A stretch of DNA of 64,000 nt from NCBI RefSeq assembly GCF_004342165.1, contig NZ_SMAL01000001.1:62001-126000 (forward strand), given 5' to 3'. Origin of the DNA: Natranaerovirga pectinivora (lineage in GTDB: Bacteria; Bacillota; Clostridia; Lachnospirales; DSM-24629). The notes under the pieces were generated by a model. It saw only the letters and a program-made list of their open reading frames with translations. It was not told the DNA's origin and did no database searches. A program made the translations under genes and the position numbers. Positions 36,222 to 45,331 of this stretch are shown piece by piece (position 1 is the stretch's first letter; the number at the start of each line of letters is the position of its first letter).

Positions 36222-36995
36222 CTAAAAAACACCTCCCAAAAAGGCAGAAAAAACACTTAACCCGATACCAACGCCAACAGCGATAGAAATAGCTACGATT
36301 AATGCTTCCACTGCTCTAGATACCCCAGACACCAAATCACCTTGTATGGTATCACGAATTGCATTTGTAATGGCAACTCCAGGAACAAGGGGCATAATAG
36401 AACCAATAATGATAACATCTAAGTTATTCCCTATAGGAATATATTGAACAAATATAATGGTTAAAATGGCTAAAATAAAACTACTAGATAAATCTAAGAA
36501 GAATCTAGAAACTTTATATTTTTTTAAGAAAATTTGTATGGAAGCTATTGCAATACCATTGATGACAGAAACAATAAAGTCAAAAAAATGTCCACCAAAT
36601 ACAATGGTAAAAAAACCAGAGGCCAAAGCAACAGCACTAATCATAATCAAATTATTATAGGGCTTGGAAGCTTTAACCATTTGTAGTTGCTCATAAGCAG
36701 ACTCTAAAGAAATTTGATCTGTACATAGTTTCCTTGAAATATCATTGGTTTCTACTACTTTGCTTAGATTAATCTTTCTGTTACTTACTCTTTTAACAAA
36801 AGTAATCATTTCAATACTTGGGTCATCTAAAGTGGAAAAAATACCTGTAGGTGTAACAAATGACTCAATAACCTTAAAATGAGATAAGGATAATATTCTA
36901 TTAATTGTGTCTTCAACTCGATAGGTTTCAGCACCATTTCTTAACATTAATTCTCCAGCAAGTAATGCTGTATTAAATAGCAACTTATGATTCAT
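36222..36995 (-). CDS. Threonine/serine exporter, large subunit (DUF1212/ThrE N-half)
   Basis: The N-terminal cytoplasmic domain has the ThrE signature AGELMLRNGAETYRVEDTI and FSTLDDPSIEMITFVKRV. It is followed by about five membrane helices and IMPLVPGVAITNAIRDTIQGDL. At 257 residues it is the DUF1212 half of a split ThrE-type amino-acid exporter. AAGGTGG precedes the ATG. Divergent from glyA, whose product interconverts serine and glycine, so the neighbourhood may reflect serine/threonine metabolism. Confidence 0.9.
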   Translation of the reverse strand: MNHKLLFNTALLAGELMLRNGAETYRVEDTINRILSLSHFKVIESFVTPTGIFSTLDDPSIEMITFVKRVSNRKINLSKVVETNDISRKLCTDQISLESAYEQLQMVKASKPYNNLIMISAVALASGFFTIVFGGHFFDFIVSVINGIAIASIQIFLKKYKVSRFFLDLSSSFILAILTIIFVQYIPIGNNLDVIIIGSIMPLVPGVAITNAIRDTIQGDLVSGVSRAVEALIVAISIAVGVGIGLSVFSAFLGGVF

Positions 36996-37156
36996 AGGAC
37001 CACCTTATAAATATATTATATATTTTAATCAACTAAAGTCTAAAATTAGTTTATAATAGATATTGTCGTATAAAGTAACAGTATAATTATACTACATTTG
37101 GTGAAAAAATACTTAAAGATAATAAAATTACTTTGGTACTTTAGAAAAATAAAGCA

Positions 37157-37185
37157 TTCCAATATTTTTCAAAATATGGTATAAT
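37157..37185 (+). promoter_or_regulatory. Sigma-A-type promoter of glyA
   Basis: TTCCAA (37157-37162) and TATAAT (37180-37185) with a 17-base spacer, 32 bases before the glyA ATG. Confidence 0.65.
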
Positions 37186-37217
37186 ACTTCAAAAAAGCGA
37201 ACGGAGGACAAGTAATA

Positions 37218-38450
37218 ATGTATAGTTTTGATATTATTAAATCAGCAGATCCAGAAGTAGCAAGCGCTATGGAAAAAGAAATAGGTAGACAAAATAGTCA
37301 TATAGAATTAATCGCTTCAGAAAACTTTGTAAGTAAAGCGGTTATGGCGGCAATGGGAAGTCCATTAACTAATAAATATGCAGAAGGATACCCAGGAAAA
37401 AGATATTATGGTGGATGTGAATTTGTTGATGTCGTTGAAGATTTAGCAATTGAAAGAGCTAAAAAATTATTTGGAGCAGACCATGCTAATGTTCAACCTC
37501 ATTCAGGTGCTCAAGCTAATATGGGTGTTTTCTTTGCTGTATTAGAGCCAGGAGATACAGTTCTTGGAATGAATTTAGCACATGGTGGTCATTTAACTCA
37601 CGGTAGTCCTGTTAATATTTCAGGAAAACACTATAATATTATACCTTATGGCGTTAATGATGATGGTTTTATTGATTATGATGAATTAAGAAATAAAGCA
37701 GTAGAAAGCAAGCCAAAGCTTATTATAGCAGGAGCGAGTGCTTATCCTAGAAGTATAGATTTTGCTAAGTTTAAAGAGATTGCTGATGAAGTTGGCGCAT
37801 ACTTTATGGTGGATATGGCTCATATTGCAGGTTTGGTTGCAGCAGGTCTTCATCCAAATCCAGTGCCATATGCTGATTTTGTAACAACAACAACTCATAA
37901 AACTCTTAGAGGACCAAGAGGTGGAATGATTCTTTGTAAAGAAGAACATGCCAAATTAATTGATAAAGCAATGTTCCCTGGTATACAAGGTGGTCCATTA
38001 ATGCATGTTATTGCTGCAAAAGCTGTAAGCTTTGGTGAAGCATTAGAGGATTCATTTACAGTATATCAAGAGCAAATCTTAAAAAATGCTAAAGCATTAG
38101 CAGAGGGTCTTACAAAAAGAGGATTTAATCTTGTATCAGGTGGTACAGACAATCACTTAATGTTAGTGGATTTACAAAACTTAAATATTACAGGTAAAGT
38201 AGCTGAAAAACAATTAGATGAAGTGCGTGTCACTTGTAATAAAAACTCTATACCAAACGACCCACAAAGTCCATTCGTAACAAGTGGTGTTAGACTTGGA
38301 ACACCTGCTGTAACGGCAAGAGGTATGGTAGAAGAAGATATGGATGTTATTGCAGAAGTGATTCACTTAACATTAACTGACTTTGAAAATAACAAAGAAA
38401 TAGCAATTAAAAAAGTAGAAGAATTAGTTAGTAAGTATCCGTTATATTAA
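37218..38450 (+). CDS. glyA: Serine hydroxymethyltransferase
   Basis: PLP enzyme converting serine and tetrahydrofolate to glycine and methylene-THF. The PLP lysine is Lys228 in [14 protein letters not shown]. The N-terminal [25 protein letters not shown] and [13 protein letters not shown] segments are diagnostic. It is 410 residues long. GGAGGA precedes the ATG. Monocistronic, with its own promoter and a strong terminator. Confidence 0.97.
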   Translation: MYSFDIIKSADPEVASAMEKEIGRQNSHIELIASENFVSKAVMAAMGSPLTNKYAEGYPGKRYYGGCEFVDVVEDLAIERAKKLFGADHANVQPHSGAQANMGVFFAVLEPGDTVLGMNLAHGGHLTHGSPVNISGKHYNIIPYGVNDDGFIDYDELRNKAVESKPKLIIAGASAYPRSIDFAKFKEIADEVGAYFMVDMAHIAGLVAAGLHPNPVPYADFVTTTTHKTLRGPRGGMILCKEEHAKLIDKAMFPGIQGGPLMHVIAAKAVSFGEALEDSFTVYQEQILKNAKALAEGLTKRGFNLVSGGTDNHLMLVDLQNLNITGKVAEKQLDEVRVTCNKNSIPNDPQSPFVTSGVRLGTPAVTARGMVEEDMDVIAEVIHLTLTDFENNKEIAIKKVEELVSKYPLY

Positions 38451-38457
38451 TAAATAA

Positions 38458-38493
38458 ACAAAGGGAAATCATAAAAATGATTTCCCTTTGTTA
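38458..38493. terminator. Bidirectional terminator after glyA
   Basis: ACAAAGGGAAATCAT and ATGATTTCCCTTTGT form a perfect 15-bp stem around AAAA. It lies between converging genes and can serve both. Confidence 0.9.
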
Positions 38494-38498
38494 TTGAA

Positions 38499-39134
38499 TT
38501 AATAGCCCAATTCTTCTCCAACAAGTATCACATGAATACGATCTTTTTCTCTTGAATATCTAGTCGTTACAACAGCACAACATATACAAGATTCCGTTAA
38601 ACAGTTTTCGCATTTACCTGTTTTTGAACAGGGGGTATTAATATTTAATCGAATCGTATTTGGAGGTGATGCTATATTATGTACACGTCTAATGGCATCA
38701 TCCACATTTGTTGTGAGTTTGTTCATACCAACAACTAAAACAACCTTTTTAGGTCCATAGATAAGAGCGGCAACCCTATTGCCGTAGCCATCAATATTGA
38801 CCAATTGACCATCAAGAGTAATGGCATTAGAACTCATAAAATACACATCAGCATGAAAAGCATCTTTATATACTTTATCTTTTTCTTCTTTGGTCTTAGC
38901 CTTATTTTTGCTTAATATATTGTATTTTGCCGTATCGATTTCATCTATTAAACCAATTTCGTTTAAACTCACAGAACCCCCATAAGATATAAGATCACCT
39001 TCATTGATAAAACTAAGGGCTTTTTCTAAAGCGTCTTCCTTTGTGTCACAATAACAAGCAGTAATATTTCTCTTTTCAAAATTTCTAATAAGAGTTTTGG
39101 ATACATTTTGATAATGTAGTTTTTTACCTAACAT
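38499..39134 (-). CDS. LUD-domain (LutC/DUF162) protein
   Basis: A 211-residue LUD-fold protein with the family's SYGGSVSLNEIGL, KVVLVVGMNKLT and NIASPPNTIRLN segments. Unlike LutC it ends with a cysteine-rich tail, CSKTGKCENCLTESCICC, which could hold a metal or Fe-S site. LUD proteins include lactate-utilisation subunits, but stand-alone clostridial versions of this kind have no established role. AAGGTGG precedes the ATG. Confidence 0.85.
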   Translation of the reverse strand: MLGKKLHYQNVSKTLIRNFEKRNITACYCDTKEDALEKALSFINEGDLISYGGSVSLNEIGLIDEIDTAKYNILSKNKAKTKEEKDKVYKDAFHADVYFMSSNAITLDGQLVNIDGYGNRVAALIYGPKKVVLVVGMNKLTTNVDDAIRRVHNIASPPNTIRLNINTPCSKTGKCENCLTESCICCAVVTTRYSREKDRIHVILVGEELGY

Positions 39135-39435
39135 TATTAATCCACCTTTCTAAAGTAATCTTTTTTCTAGTATATCATTTTTGATGTTTTAAATAAAGAA
39201 TGCTAAGAGGGCCATATTAGTTTTTACCTGAGGTAGGCATATAATTTATAAACAAGTATTGGATTGTTAGATAGGGATATTGGCTATAATAGTAATATAT
39301 TGTATTTGTCATAACCTTAATGGCTTTGGAAGTCAGGTATTTTATTTAATGTAAGATTTAGGATAATTTTTCTTTTAAAAAATGTGAGGCTTATGTTATA
39401 ATTGTATTTGCTTTGTATAAAGGAGGTTTTAAAAC
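39135..39435 (+). other. LUD-degV intergenic region
   Basis: A 301-base stretch without a gene. It contains a small palindrome TACCTGAGGTA (39227-39237) and a TATAAT at 39397-39402 that may be the degV -10 element, without a convincing -35. Nothing else is recognised. Confidence 0.4.
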
Positions 39436-40323
39436 ATGTCTGATTTCCAAGTAATATCTGACAGTTCTTGTGATATACCTGATGAGATTGTTAAGAAGTA
39501 CAATATTGAAATAGTACCTTTTTATGTCTCTTTTGATCAGGTAGAATACTATAAAGAGAAGGTAGATATAAGCATCACGGATTTTTATAGTAGATTAACA
39601 AGTGAAGAAGTTTTTCCAAAGACATCTTTGCCGTCAGTTCAAGATTATATTAATGTTTTTACAAAATATATAAAAGAGGGCAAAGATATTCTATGTCTTT
39701 GCTTATCAGATAAATTCAGTGGTTCTTATCAATCAGCAGTAAATGCAAAAAATATTCTTGAGGAAGAATATGAAAATGCTAAAATTTCAGTTGTTAATTC
39801 TATTTTGGCCACAACAGGACAAGGGTTGCTTGTTATAGAGGCTGCAAGGATGAAAGAGGATGGATTATCACTAGAAGAAACTCTAGAAAAAATAGAGATA
39901 TTAAAAGAAACAGCAAGGGTAATGTTTACAGTGGGTACATTAGAGTATCTTCAAAAAGGTGGCCGTATAGGTAAAGCAAAGGCATTAGCAGGAACAATGC
40001 TTAATCTAAAGCCTTTATTGGTTTTAAAAGAAGGCGAACTTTTTCCATACGGTACAATTAGAGGTCGTAAAAAATCTTTAAAGAAAATTATTGAGATGAC
40101 TAAAGAGTATTTTGAAGAGATTAAAGAAAATTTTAATGAGTATAACTTTGCCGTAACAACAGGTACTTTCTTTGATGAAGCAGTAAAAGTTAAAGAAGAA
40201 TTGGAAGAAGAATTAGGTGTTAAATTAGACAATCCAATATTTAGTGTTGGTGTTACCATTGGTACCTATACAGGTCCAGATCCAATAGGCATATGTTTTG
40301 TTAAAAAGTATGAAAAAATATAA
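39436..40323 (+). CDS. DegV-family fatty-acid-binding protein
   Basis: A two-domain DegV protein of 295 residues. The N-terminus FQVISDSSCDIPDEI, the ligand-site serine region SDKFSGSYQSA and EYLQKGGRIGKAKALAG match the family. DegV proteins bind fatty acids, and some act as FakB in fatty-acid kinase systems; no fakA is in the window. AAAGGAGG precedes the ATG. Confidence 0.92.
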   Translation: MSDFQVISDSSCDIPDEIVKKYNIEIVPFYVSFDQVEYYKEKVDISITDFYSRLTSEEVFPKTSLPSVQDYINVFTKYIKEGKDILCLCLSDKFSGSYQSAVNAKNILEEEYENAKISVVNSILATTGQGLLVIEAARMKEDGLSLEETLEKIEILKETARVMFTVGTLEYLQKGGRIGKAKALAGTMLNLKPLLVLKEGELFPYGTIRGRKKSLKKIIEMTKEYFEEIKENFNEYNFAVTTGTFFDEAVKVKEELEEELGVKLDNPIFSVGVTIGTYTGPDPIGICFVKKYEKI

Positions 40324-40400
40324 TGAATTGAATATATGGGTATGAGTTATTAAATAGCTTATTATTACATATAATAAGACAAGTAGATATACTTTAATAT

Positions 40401-40433
40401 CAAGACTTTTACTACAGACTAGTAAAAGTCTTG
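40401..40433 (+). terminator. Probable terminator after degV
   Basis: CAAGACTTTTACT and AGTAAAAGTCTTG form a 13-bp stem around ACAG, with only a short T content after it. Confidence 0.65.
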
Positions 40434-40479
40434 TATTGGGTTAGAAGAAATTAACTTTACTAAGAAGAGGTGGATTATC

Positions 40480-41445
40480 ATTAGTCAGTATATTCCTTAT
40501 TTATTATTTGTAGTTGGTTTTTTTATGATTATTAAAGGCAGTGATTGGTTTGTTGATGCTACAATATGGATTGCAAAAGTCTTAAGGATTCCTAATATTA
40601 TAATAGGCGCTACTTTGGTTAGTTTATGTACAACTCTGCCTGAAGCTATGGTTTCTACAAGTTCAGCATTAAAGGGAAACCCTGATATCGCTTTTGGTAA
40701 TGCAATAGGATCCATTGCTTGTAACACAGGACTTATATTAGCAATAACAATTATTCTTACTAGACCTACATTAGGGGATAAGAAAAGAATTTTTGGTCAA
40801 GGATTTTTTGTTTTAAGTTTGCTTGGTTTTATAACAGTAACGGGTATGATTACAGGTTATATCTCTTCATTAATAGGAAATCTTTTATTAGTTTTACTAG
40901 GTGTTTACATACTATACAATGTTGCTTCATCTTACAAAATGAAGAAAAAGACACCACAACGTGAAGAAAGAGTAGATGTAAATGGAAAATTAATATTGCA
41001 AAATGCTTTCTTGTTTATTATTGGCTTGGTACTAACTATATGGGGCGCAAACCTTTTAGTTGAGAATGGAGAAATAATTGCAAAATTATTAGGTATCCCA
41101 GATGTAATTGTTGGATTAACGCTTACAGCTTTTGGTACATCATTACCCGAATTAGTTACTGCTATTACAGCAGTGGTAAAAAAAGCACAAGATATATCCA
41201 TTGGAAATGTATTAGGTGCTAATATCTTAAATATATTATTAGTAATTGGAGTGGCATCAAGCATACTACCTATACCTATGCAACCAGATTGGATATCATT
41301 CCACTTGCCTTTTGTAAGTCTTATTGTTGGATTGGTTGTTGTGTATGCTTTAATGAATCAAAAACGGTTTAATAGATGGAACGGTATTGTTATACTGAGT
41401 ACCTATGCTGTTTATTTATTCTTTACAATTTCAAGCACATTCTAA
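40480..41445 (+). CDS. Na+/Ca2+ exchanger-family protein (CaCA, YrbG-like)
   Basis: About ten membrane helices with two homologous alpha-repeats: GATLVSLCTTLPEAMVS followed by FGNAIGSIACNTGLI, and GLTLTAFGTSLPELVTA followed by IGNVLGANILNILL. The first ATG in frame (40525) would cut off most of the first helix. The frame is open upstream, and GAGGTGG at 40467-40473 sits six bases before an ATT at 40480, which gives a normal first helix before KGSDWFVDA. I therefore place the start there, with a rare ATT codon; this is inference. Confidence 0.85.
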   Translation: MSQYIPYLLFVVGFFMIIKGSDWFVDATIWIAKVLRIPNIIIGATLVSLCTTLPEAMVSTSSALKGNPDIAFGNAIGSIACNTGLILAITIILTRPTLGDKKRIFGQGFFVLSLLGFITVTGMITGYISSLIGNLLLVLLGVYILYNVASSYKMKKKTPQREERVDVNGKLILQNAFLFIIGLVLTIWGANLLVENGEIIAKLLGIPDVIVGLTLTAFGTSLPELVTAITAVVKKAQDISIGNVLGANILNILLVIGVASSILPIPMQPDWISFHLPFVSLIVGLVVVYALMNQKRFNRWNGIVILSTYAVYLFFTISSTF

Positions 41446-41447
41446 AA

Positions 41448-41484
41448 AATAAAACCCACTTTTCAAAGTGGGTTTTATTTTTTT
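41448..41484. terminator. Bidirectional terminator
   Basis: AATAAAACCCACTTT pairs with AAAGTGGGTTTTATT and is followed by a long T run; it separates the exchanger gene from the converging repeat-protein gene. Confidence 0.9.
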
Positions 41485-42138
41485 TTAGTAATTATTCATA
41501 TTCGTTGAACTATTATAAACAGAAGAAGGGATATAAGTGTTTTCTTGATATCTGTTTTGACTCATATTACTTTGTTGATTTTGATAATTTGAGTTGTTGT
41601 TTACATATCCATTTTGCATAGAAGAAGCATTGTTATAAACAGAAGAAGGTATATATGGGTTATGGTGAATGTTTTGGTTCATACCACTTTGTTGATTCGG
41701 GTAGTTATTGCTGTAACTATTTTGCATACTACTTGAATTACTGTAAACAGAAGGTGGTATATAAGAGTTAGAATGTGTCGTATAACTCATAGTGTTTGGT
41801 TGAGGACTATAAGAGTTATTTGTCATACTAGGTTGGATATTTGAATTACTGTTATAAACAGAAGAAGGTATATATGAATTAGTATGATAATTTGACATAT
41901 TACTTTGTTGAGTTGGATAGCTATTTGGCATAGGGCTATTTGTATTATTATATACAGTAGACGGTATATATGAATTTGTATGATAGTTTTGATTCATAGT
42001 GTTCATTGGTGATGAAGTATTGGTGTAAGTGGAAGATGGTATATACCCATTTGAATTATTATATTGGTTTTGATTTTGGTAATTTTGTTGATTATTATTT
42101 GTGTAAGTTGATGCTGGAATATATGAGTTTGAATACAT
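41485..42138 (-). CDS. Low-complexity Tyr/Asn/Ser/Gln repeat protein
   Basis: A 217-residue protein built from about seven imperfect repeats centred on YIPSSVYN (variants YIPASTYT, YIPSTVYN, YIPPSVYS) joined by Asn/Gln/Ser/Met-rich linkers of 17-25 residues. There is no signal peptide, no cysteine and few charged residues. Tyrosine-rich low-complexity proteins of this kind occur among spore-coat proteins and in phase-separating or prion-like proteins; either is inference. The ATG follows GGAGGAAAT. It is divergent from a small gene and a LysM protein. Confidence 0.8.
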   Translation of the reverse strand: MYSNSYIPASTYTNNNQQNYQNQNQYNNSNGYIPSSTYTNTSSPMNTMNQNYHTNSYIPSTVYNNTNSPMPNSYPTQQSNMSNYHTNSYIPSSVYNSNSNIQPSMTNNSYSPQPNTMSYTTHSNSYIPPSVYSNSSSMQNSYSNNYPNQQSGMNQNIHHNPYIPSSVYNNASSMQNGYVNNNSNYQNQQSNMSQNRYQENTYIPSSVYNSSTNMNNY

Positions 42139-42323
42139 TTGTATTTCCTCCTAAAATGATAATTTTTTTTGGGACAATTATATTATTCGTTCTAATTTAG
42201 ATTTTATACTTGAAGATGATGAATGATAAAAACTGTTATAAATAGATTATAGTGTATTTTTTATTTCTAATAGGTAAAACTACAGTTAGAAATAAAAAAA
42301 AATAATAAAGGAATGATAAAGTT

Positions 42324-42521
42324 ATGATTCATAATAATCCAGATTTAAACAATACATTAAAAAACAATAACCAACCTACATCAAAACCGTATATGGGAAA
42401 CTATACATCAGCAGAGATTGGCAATATGGCAAGAATGGGATTGCTTGGAGGAGAACTTAATAAATCATCCCAAAAACAAGAAATGAAGCTAAATAATGAA
42501 GATCCTCAAAAATTCTTTTAG
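42324..42521 (+). CDS. Small hypothetical protein
   Basis: A 65-residue polar protein, Asn/Gln/Lys-rich, with a central segment GNYTSAEIGNMARMGLLGGEL and no cysteine or membrane helix. I do not recognise it. AAGGA lies 11 bases before the ATG. Eleven bases separate its stop from the LysM gene, so the two are probably co-transcribed. Confidence 0.6.
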   Translation: MIHNNPDLNNTLKNNNQPTSKPYMGNYTSAEIGNMARMGLLGGELNKSSQKQEMKLNNEDPQKFF

Positions 42522-42532
42522 GGAGATGAATT

Positions 42533-43921
42533 ATGGATTGGGTAAGAAATTATTTTGTTCAAGAAAATGAAAAGGGTGAACTTGAATTAATCGTATATTT
42601 AAATGAATACGATATTGAATTTGGTTCACTAGAAAATATAAATAAAAATAAGGATATTCTTATTTCTAAAGTCAATGCGTTTGTAGAAGAAAAAGTACCT
42701 CATCTTAGGGTGAAATCAGTTAAGGTTGTATTAGGAGGCGTGCTGTTAGCTACAATGCCTTTTGCATCAATACAAAGCATACATGCATCAGCAAATCAAA
42801 ATAATCAAACCACTCAAACCACCAGCTATCAAGTTAAATCTGGTGATAGTTTATGGAAAATTGCAAATCAATTTAACATAAGCGTAGATAGTATTAGATC
42901 CCTTAATAATTTGAACTCAGATACAATACTTGTAAATCAAGTATTAATAATTCCATCAAACAGCGCTCAAAAAAGTACCCATACTGTTGTATCAGGAGAT
43001 ACTTTATGGAGAATTGCTAATAACTATAATACAACAGTCAATGCTATTAAAAATCTTAATAACTTAACTTCAGATACTATTCATCCAGGCCAAGTTTTAA
43101 TAATTAATCAACAAAATAACAATACTGGTAGTTCAAATACAGCCAATACTTCTTATACTGTAAAAAGTGGGGATACACTTTGGAAAATTGCCAATAATTT
43201 TAATACAACGGTAAACGCTATAAAAACAGCTAATAATTTAACCAGTGATGTCATTAGAGTGGGACAAGTTTTATCCATCTCAGGTACACAAAGTAATACA
43301 ACTACATCTCAAACACCAACAAAACCTTACGTAACATATACAAATCATACTGTAAGAAGTGGAGAGAATTTTTGGAGCATTGCCCTAATGTATAGAATTC
43401 CTATGAACGAAGTATTAGAAGCGAATAATATGAATCAGAATTCCCAACTGTCAATAGGACAAGTTCTTAGAATACCGGTACATCATATTCCTGTAAAAGA
43501 AGTTGTCAGCAGTAAACATGGAGAACTTTTAGATTGGTGGACAGAAGCACAATATGTTTTTGCAACAAACGATATAGCAACTGTTACAGATTTTCAAACA
43601 GGGAGAAGTTTTCAGGTCAAAAGAACGACAGGTGCATTTCACGCAGATTGTGAACCCCTAACAGCTAGGGATACAGAAATTGCAAAATCTATTTGGGGTG
43701 GTTTTTCTTGGGCGTCAAGACCAGTAATTGTTAGTGTAAATGGTAGAAATATTGCTGCATCCATGTCTTATATGCCTCATAGTGTTCAATACATTCAAGG
43801 AAATAATTTTGATGGGCATTTTGACATACATTTTCTTAATAGTACAAGACATGTAGATAATCAAATCAATCCACAACATCAAAGAGATATAAGAGTTGCG
43901 GCAGGACTAGAACAATTATAA
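42533..43921 (+). CDS. Cell-wall protein with four LysM domains and a conserved C-terminal domain
   Basis: Four LysM units begin at about residues 97, 144, 197 and 261, each starting YxVKSGDSLWKIANQF or a variant; they bind peptidoglycan. The C-terminal 130 residues (GELLDWWTEAQYVF, GAFHADCEPLTARDTEIAKS, FDGHFDIHFLNST) form a domain often found after LysM in clostridial proteins, function not established. An unusual N-terminal 70 residues precede a hydrophobic stretch (VVLGGVLLATMPFA ending HASA), which may act as a delayed signal sequence. GGGAG precedes the ATG. Confidence 0.88.
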   Translation: MDWVRNYFVQENEKGELELIVYLNEYDIEFGSLENINKNKDILISKVNAFVEEKVPHLRVKSVKVVLGGVLLATMPFASIQSIHASANQNNQTTQTTSYQVKSGDSLWKIANQFNISVDSIRSLNNLNSDTILVNQVLIIPSNSAQKSTHTVVSGDTLWRIANNYNTTVNAIKNLNNLTSDTIHPGQVLIINQQNNNTGSSNTANTSYTVKSGDTLWKIANNFNTTVNAIKTANNLTSDVIRVGQVLSISGTQSNTTTSQTPTKPYVTYTNHTVRSGENFWSIALMYRIPMNEVLEANNMNQNSQLSIGQVLRIPVHHIPVKEVVSSKHGELLDWWTEAQYVFATNDIATVTDFQTGRSFQVKRTTGAFHADCEPLTARDTEIAKSIWGGFSWASRPVIVSVNGRNIAASMSYMPHSVQYIQGNNFDGHFDIHFLNSTRHVDNQINPQHQRDIRVAAGLEQL

Positions 43922-43943
43922 TATAAAAAGGTAGAGGATTAAA

Positions 43944-44654
43944 GTGAGAATTATTTTTATAGTGGAAGAGTTATATGGTATATTAACAAACTTTATTTTT
44001 AGATGTCTAAATCCATTCAAAAAAATTATGATAAAAACCGAAGCCAAAGTTCATAAATTTAATAACAAACAAGCTGTATTAATTCTTAAAGAGAATGGCT
44101 TTACACAAGAATATTATTTGTTTAAGTATTATTTACTGTATATTAATAATGGGTCTTTATGGGCAGACCTAGACTTTAAAAGTTCTAGTCATTTTTATAG
44201 TCCATTTATAAATAAAGGCTTATTTGGGCAACCAAATTCAAGAAGAACAGCTAATAAATATTATGACAAGGCGAAAAAAGCCTGGAAGAAACAAAACTTT
44301 GAAAAGGCAATGTTTTATTTAGGAGCATGTACCCATATCATTCAAGATTTAACGGTTCCACAACATGTGGTTGTTAAATTACTTGATGATCATAGACCTT
44401 ATGAAAACTATGTTAAATTTACCTATAAAAATGTTGCTGAGTATAAAACCATAAAAGAGCCAATTATTCTAAGCAATGTAGACAACTATTTGAACTTTAA
44501 TGCATTAAAAGCAATTAAATCTTATAAAAAATACAGACACTTAGGAAAAAGAAGTAAGTTTCATATGTGGTCAATTCATAATTTGCCTTTGGCCCAGAGA
44601 ACAACAGCAGGATGTTTTATAACATTTCTTGAGGATGTAGGGTACTATAACTGA
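43944..44654 (+). CDS. Zinc-dependent phospholipase C-like protein
   Basis: Member of the zinc-dependent phospholipase C/S1-P1 fold: GSLWADLDFKSSSHFYSP near residue 70 and LGACTHIIQDLTVPQHV near 130 supply the usual His and Asp zinc ligands. At 236 residues it matches the catalytic domain alone. There is no convincing signal peptide, only an amphipathic or hydrophobic N-terminus, so export is uncertain. The GTG start at 43944 follows AGAGGA, 22 bases after the LysM gene, suggesting one operon. Confidence 0.85.
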   Translation: MRIIFIVEELYGILTNFIFRCLNPFKKIMIKTEAKVHKFNNKQAVLILKENGFTQEYYLFKYYLLYINNGSLWADLDFKSSSHFYSPFINKGLFGQPNSRRTANKYYDKAKKAWKKQNFEKAMFYLGACTHIIQDLTVPQHVVVKLLDDHRPYENYVKFTYKNVAEYKTIKEPIILSNVDNYLNFNALKAIKSYKKYRHLGKRSKFHMWSIHNLPLAQRTTAGCFITFLEDVGYYN

Positions 44655-44725
44655 TTTTTAGTGATTTGAAAAACAAGTTGTCATATTTGCCAATACCCAT
44701 AATATAAATATAATAAGTAAAAATA

Positions 44726-44758
44726 TGAGCTAAGAAGATATATATCTTTATTAGCTCA
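44726..44758. terminator. Hairpin between the phospholipase C-like gene and small unknowns
   Basis: TGAGCTAA and TTAGCTCA pair, with an inner AAGATATATATCTT palindrome; a short AT-rich tract follows. Likely terminator or 5' leader structure of the next gene. Confidence 0.55.
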
Positions 44759-44778
44759 AATTTATAATGGGGTATAAT

Positions 44779-45018
44779 ATGTTAGATTATAATGAAGATA
44801 TTAAAGTCTCGTTTCAGCGAGTTAAAAGGTATTGGCAATTATTTGATATGAGCTCTTCTTTTGGTGATAATATGTTTATCCTAAGAACCATTGAAGGGGA
44901 GTTAAAGGAGCTTTATGAAAAAATGCTATCCTATAATGCTCATATTGAATGCAATAAAATGACCCAAGAAAATGAAATGTTAAATGTCAATGAAATTGAA
45001 GGCTGTAGTTCAAGATAA
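44779..45018 (+). CDS. Small hypothetical protein (79 residues)
   Basis: Not recognised. Helical, acidic, with segments VSFQRVKRYWQLFDM and LRTIEGELKELYEKML, and two cysteines near the C-terminus. The start at 44779 follows GGGGT; an in-frame ATG at 44767 precedes that site. It is 31 bases upstream of another small unknown gene, probably one transcript. Confidence 0.6.
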   Translation: MLDYNEDIKVSFQRVKRYWQLFDMSSSFGDNMFILRTIEGELKELYEKMLSYNAHIECNKMTQENEMLNVNEIEGCSSR

Positions 45019-45049
45019 TAATAAAAATATAATAGGGGGATATGTGGTG

Positions 45050-45286
45050 ATGGAAGATAATTTGTTTGAAAAGATTTTTGAAGGGGTAGCATCTTTATGT
45101 GAAAGACAGGGGATTAAAAAATTAAAAAAAATAGAGTTAATAGTTAATAAAGATAGTAATATAACAGAAAGTAAATTAAGAGAAGATTTGAATATAAAAC
45201 TTCCTACATACGTAAACAAAAAAACAAAAGTGATTTTAAATACAGATGATATAGGTGTTAGAGCTATTATTAAAAATGTAGAGTAA
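45050..45286 (+). CDS. Small hypothetical protein (78 residues)
   Basis: Not recognised. It begins MEDNLFEKIFEGVASLCERQ and is Lys/Ile-rich with a likely beta-alpha pattern (LKKIELIVNKDSNI, KTKVILNTDDIGVRAI). GGGGG at 45034-45039 precedes GTG 45047 and ATG 45050, either of which could start it. Two possible terminator or palindrome structures follow. Confidence 0.6.
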   Translation: MEDNLFEKIFEGVASLCERQGIKKLKKIELIVNKDSNITESKLREDLNIKLPTYVNKKTKVILNTDDIGVRAIIKNVE

Positions 45287-45302
45287 AATGTTGAACATAT
45301 AT

Positions 45303-45331
45303 AGAACTATCAAATAGGGTAGTTCTTTTTT
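45303..45331 (+). terminator. Terminator after the small hypothetical gene
   Basis: AGAACTA and TAGTTCT pair around TCAAATAGGG, followed by seven T residues that also form the start of the next palindrome. Confidence 0.75.

Noticed and set aside
40450-40530. Frameshift at the start of the exchanger gene
   Set aside because: The frame is continuous to the expected N-terminus and a ribosome site is correctly placed for a non-standard ATT start, so no frameshift is needed.
42800-43350. Nucleotide tandem repeat in the LysM gene
   Set aside because: The repeat is explained by four homologous LysM domains that have diverged at the DNA level; it is ordinary domain duplication.
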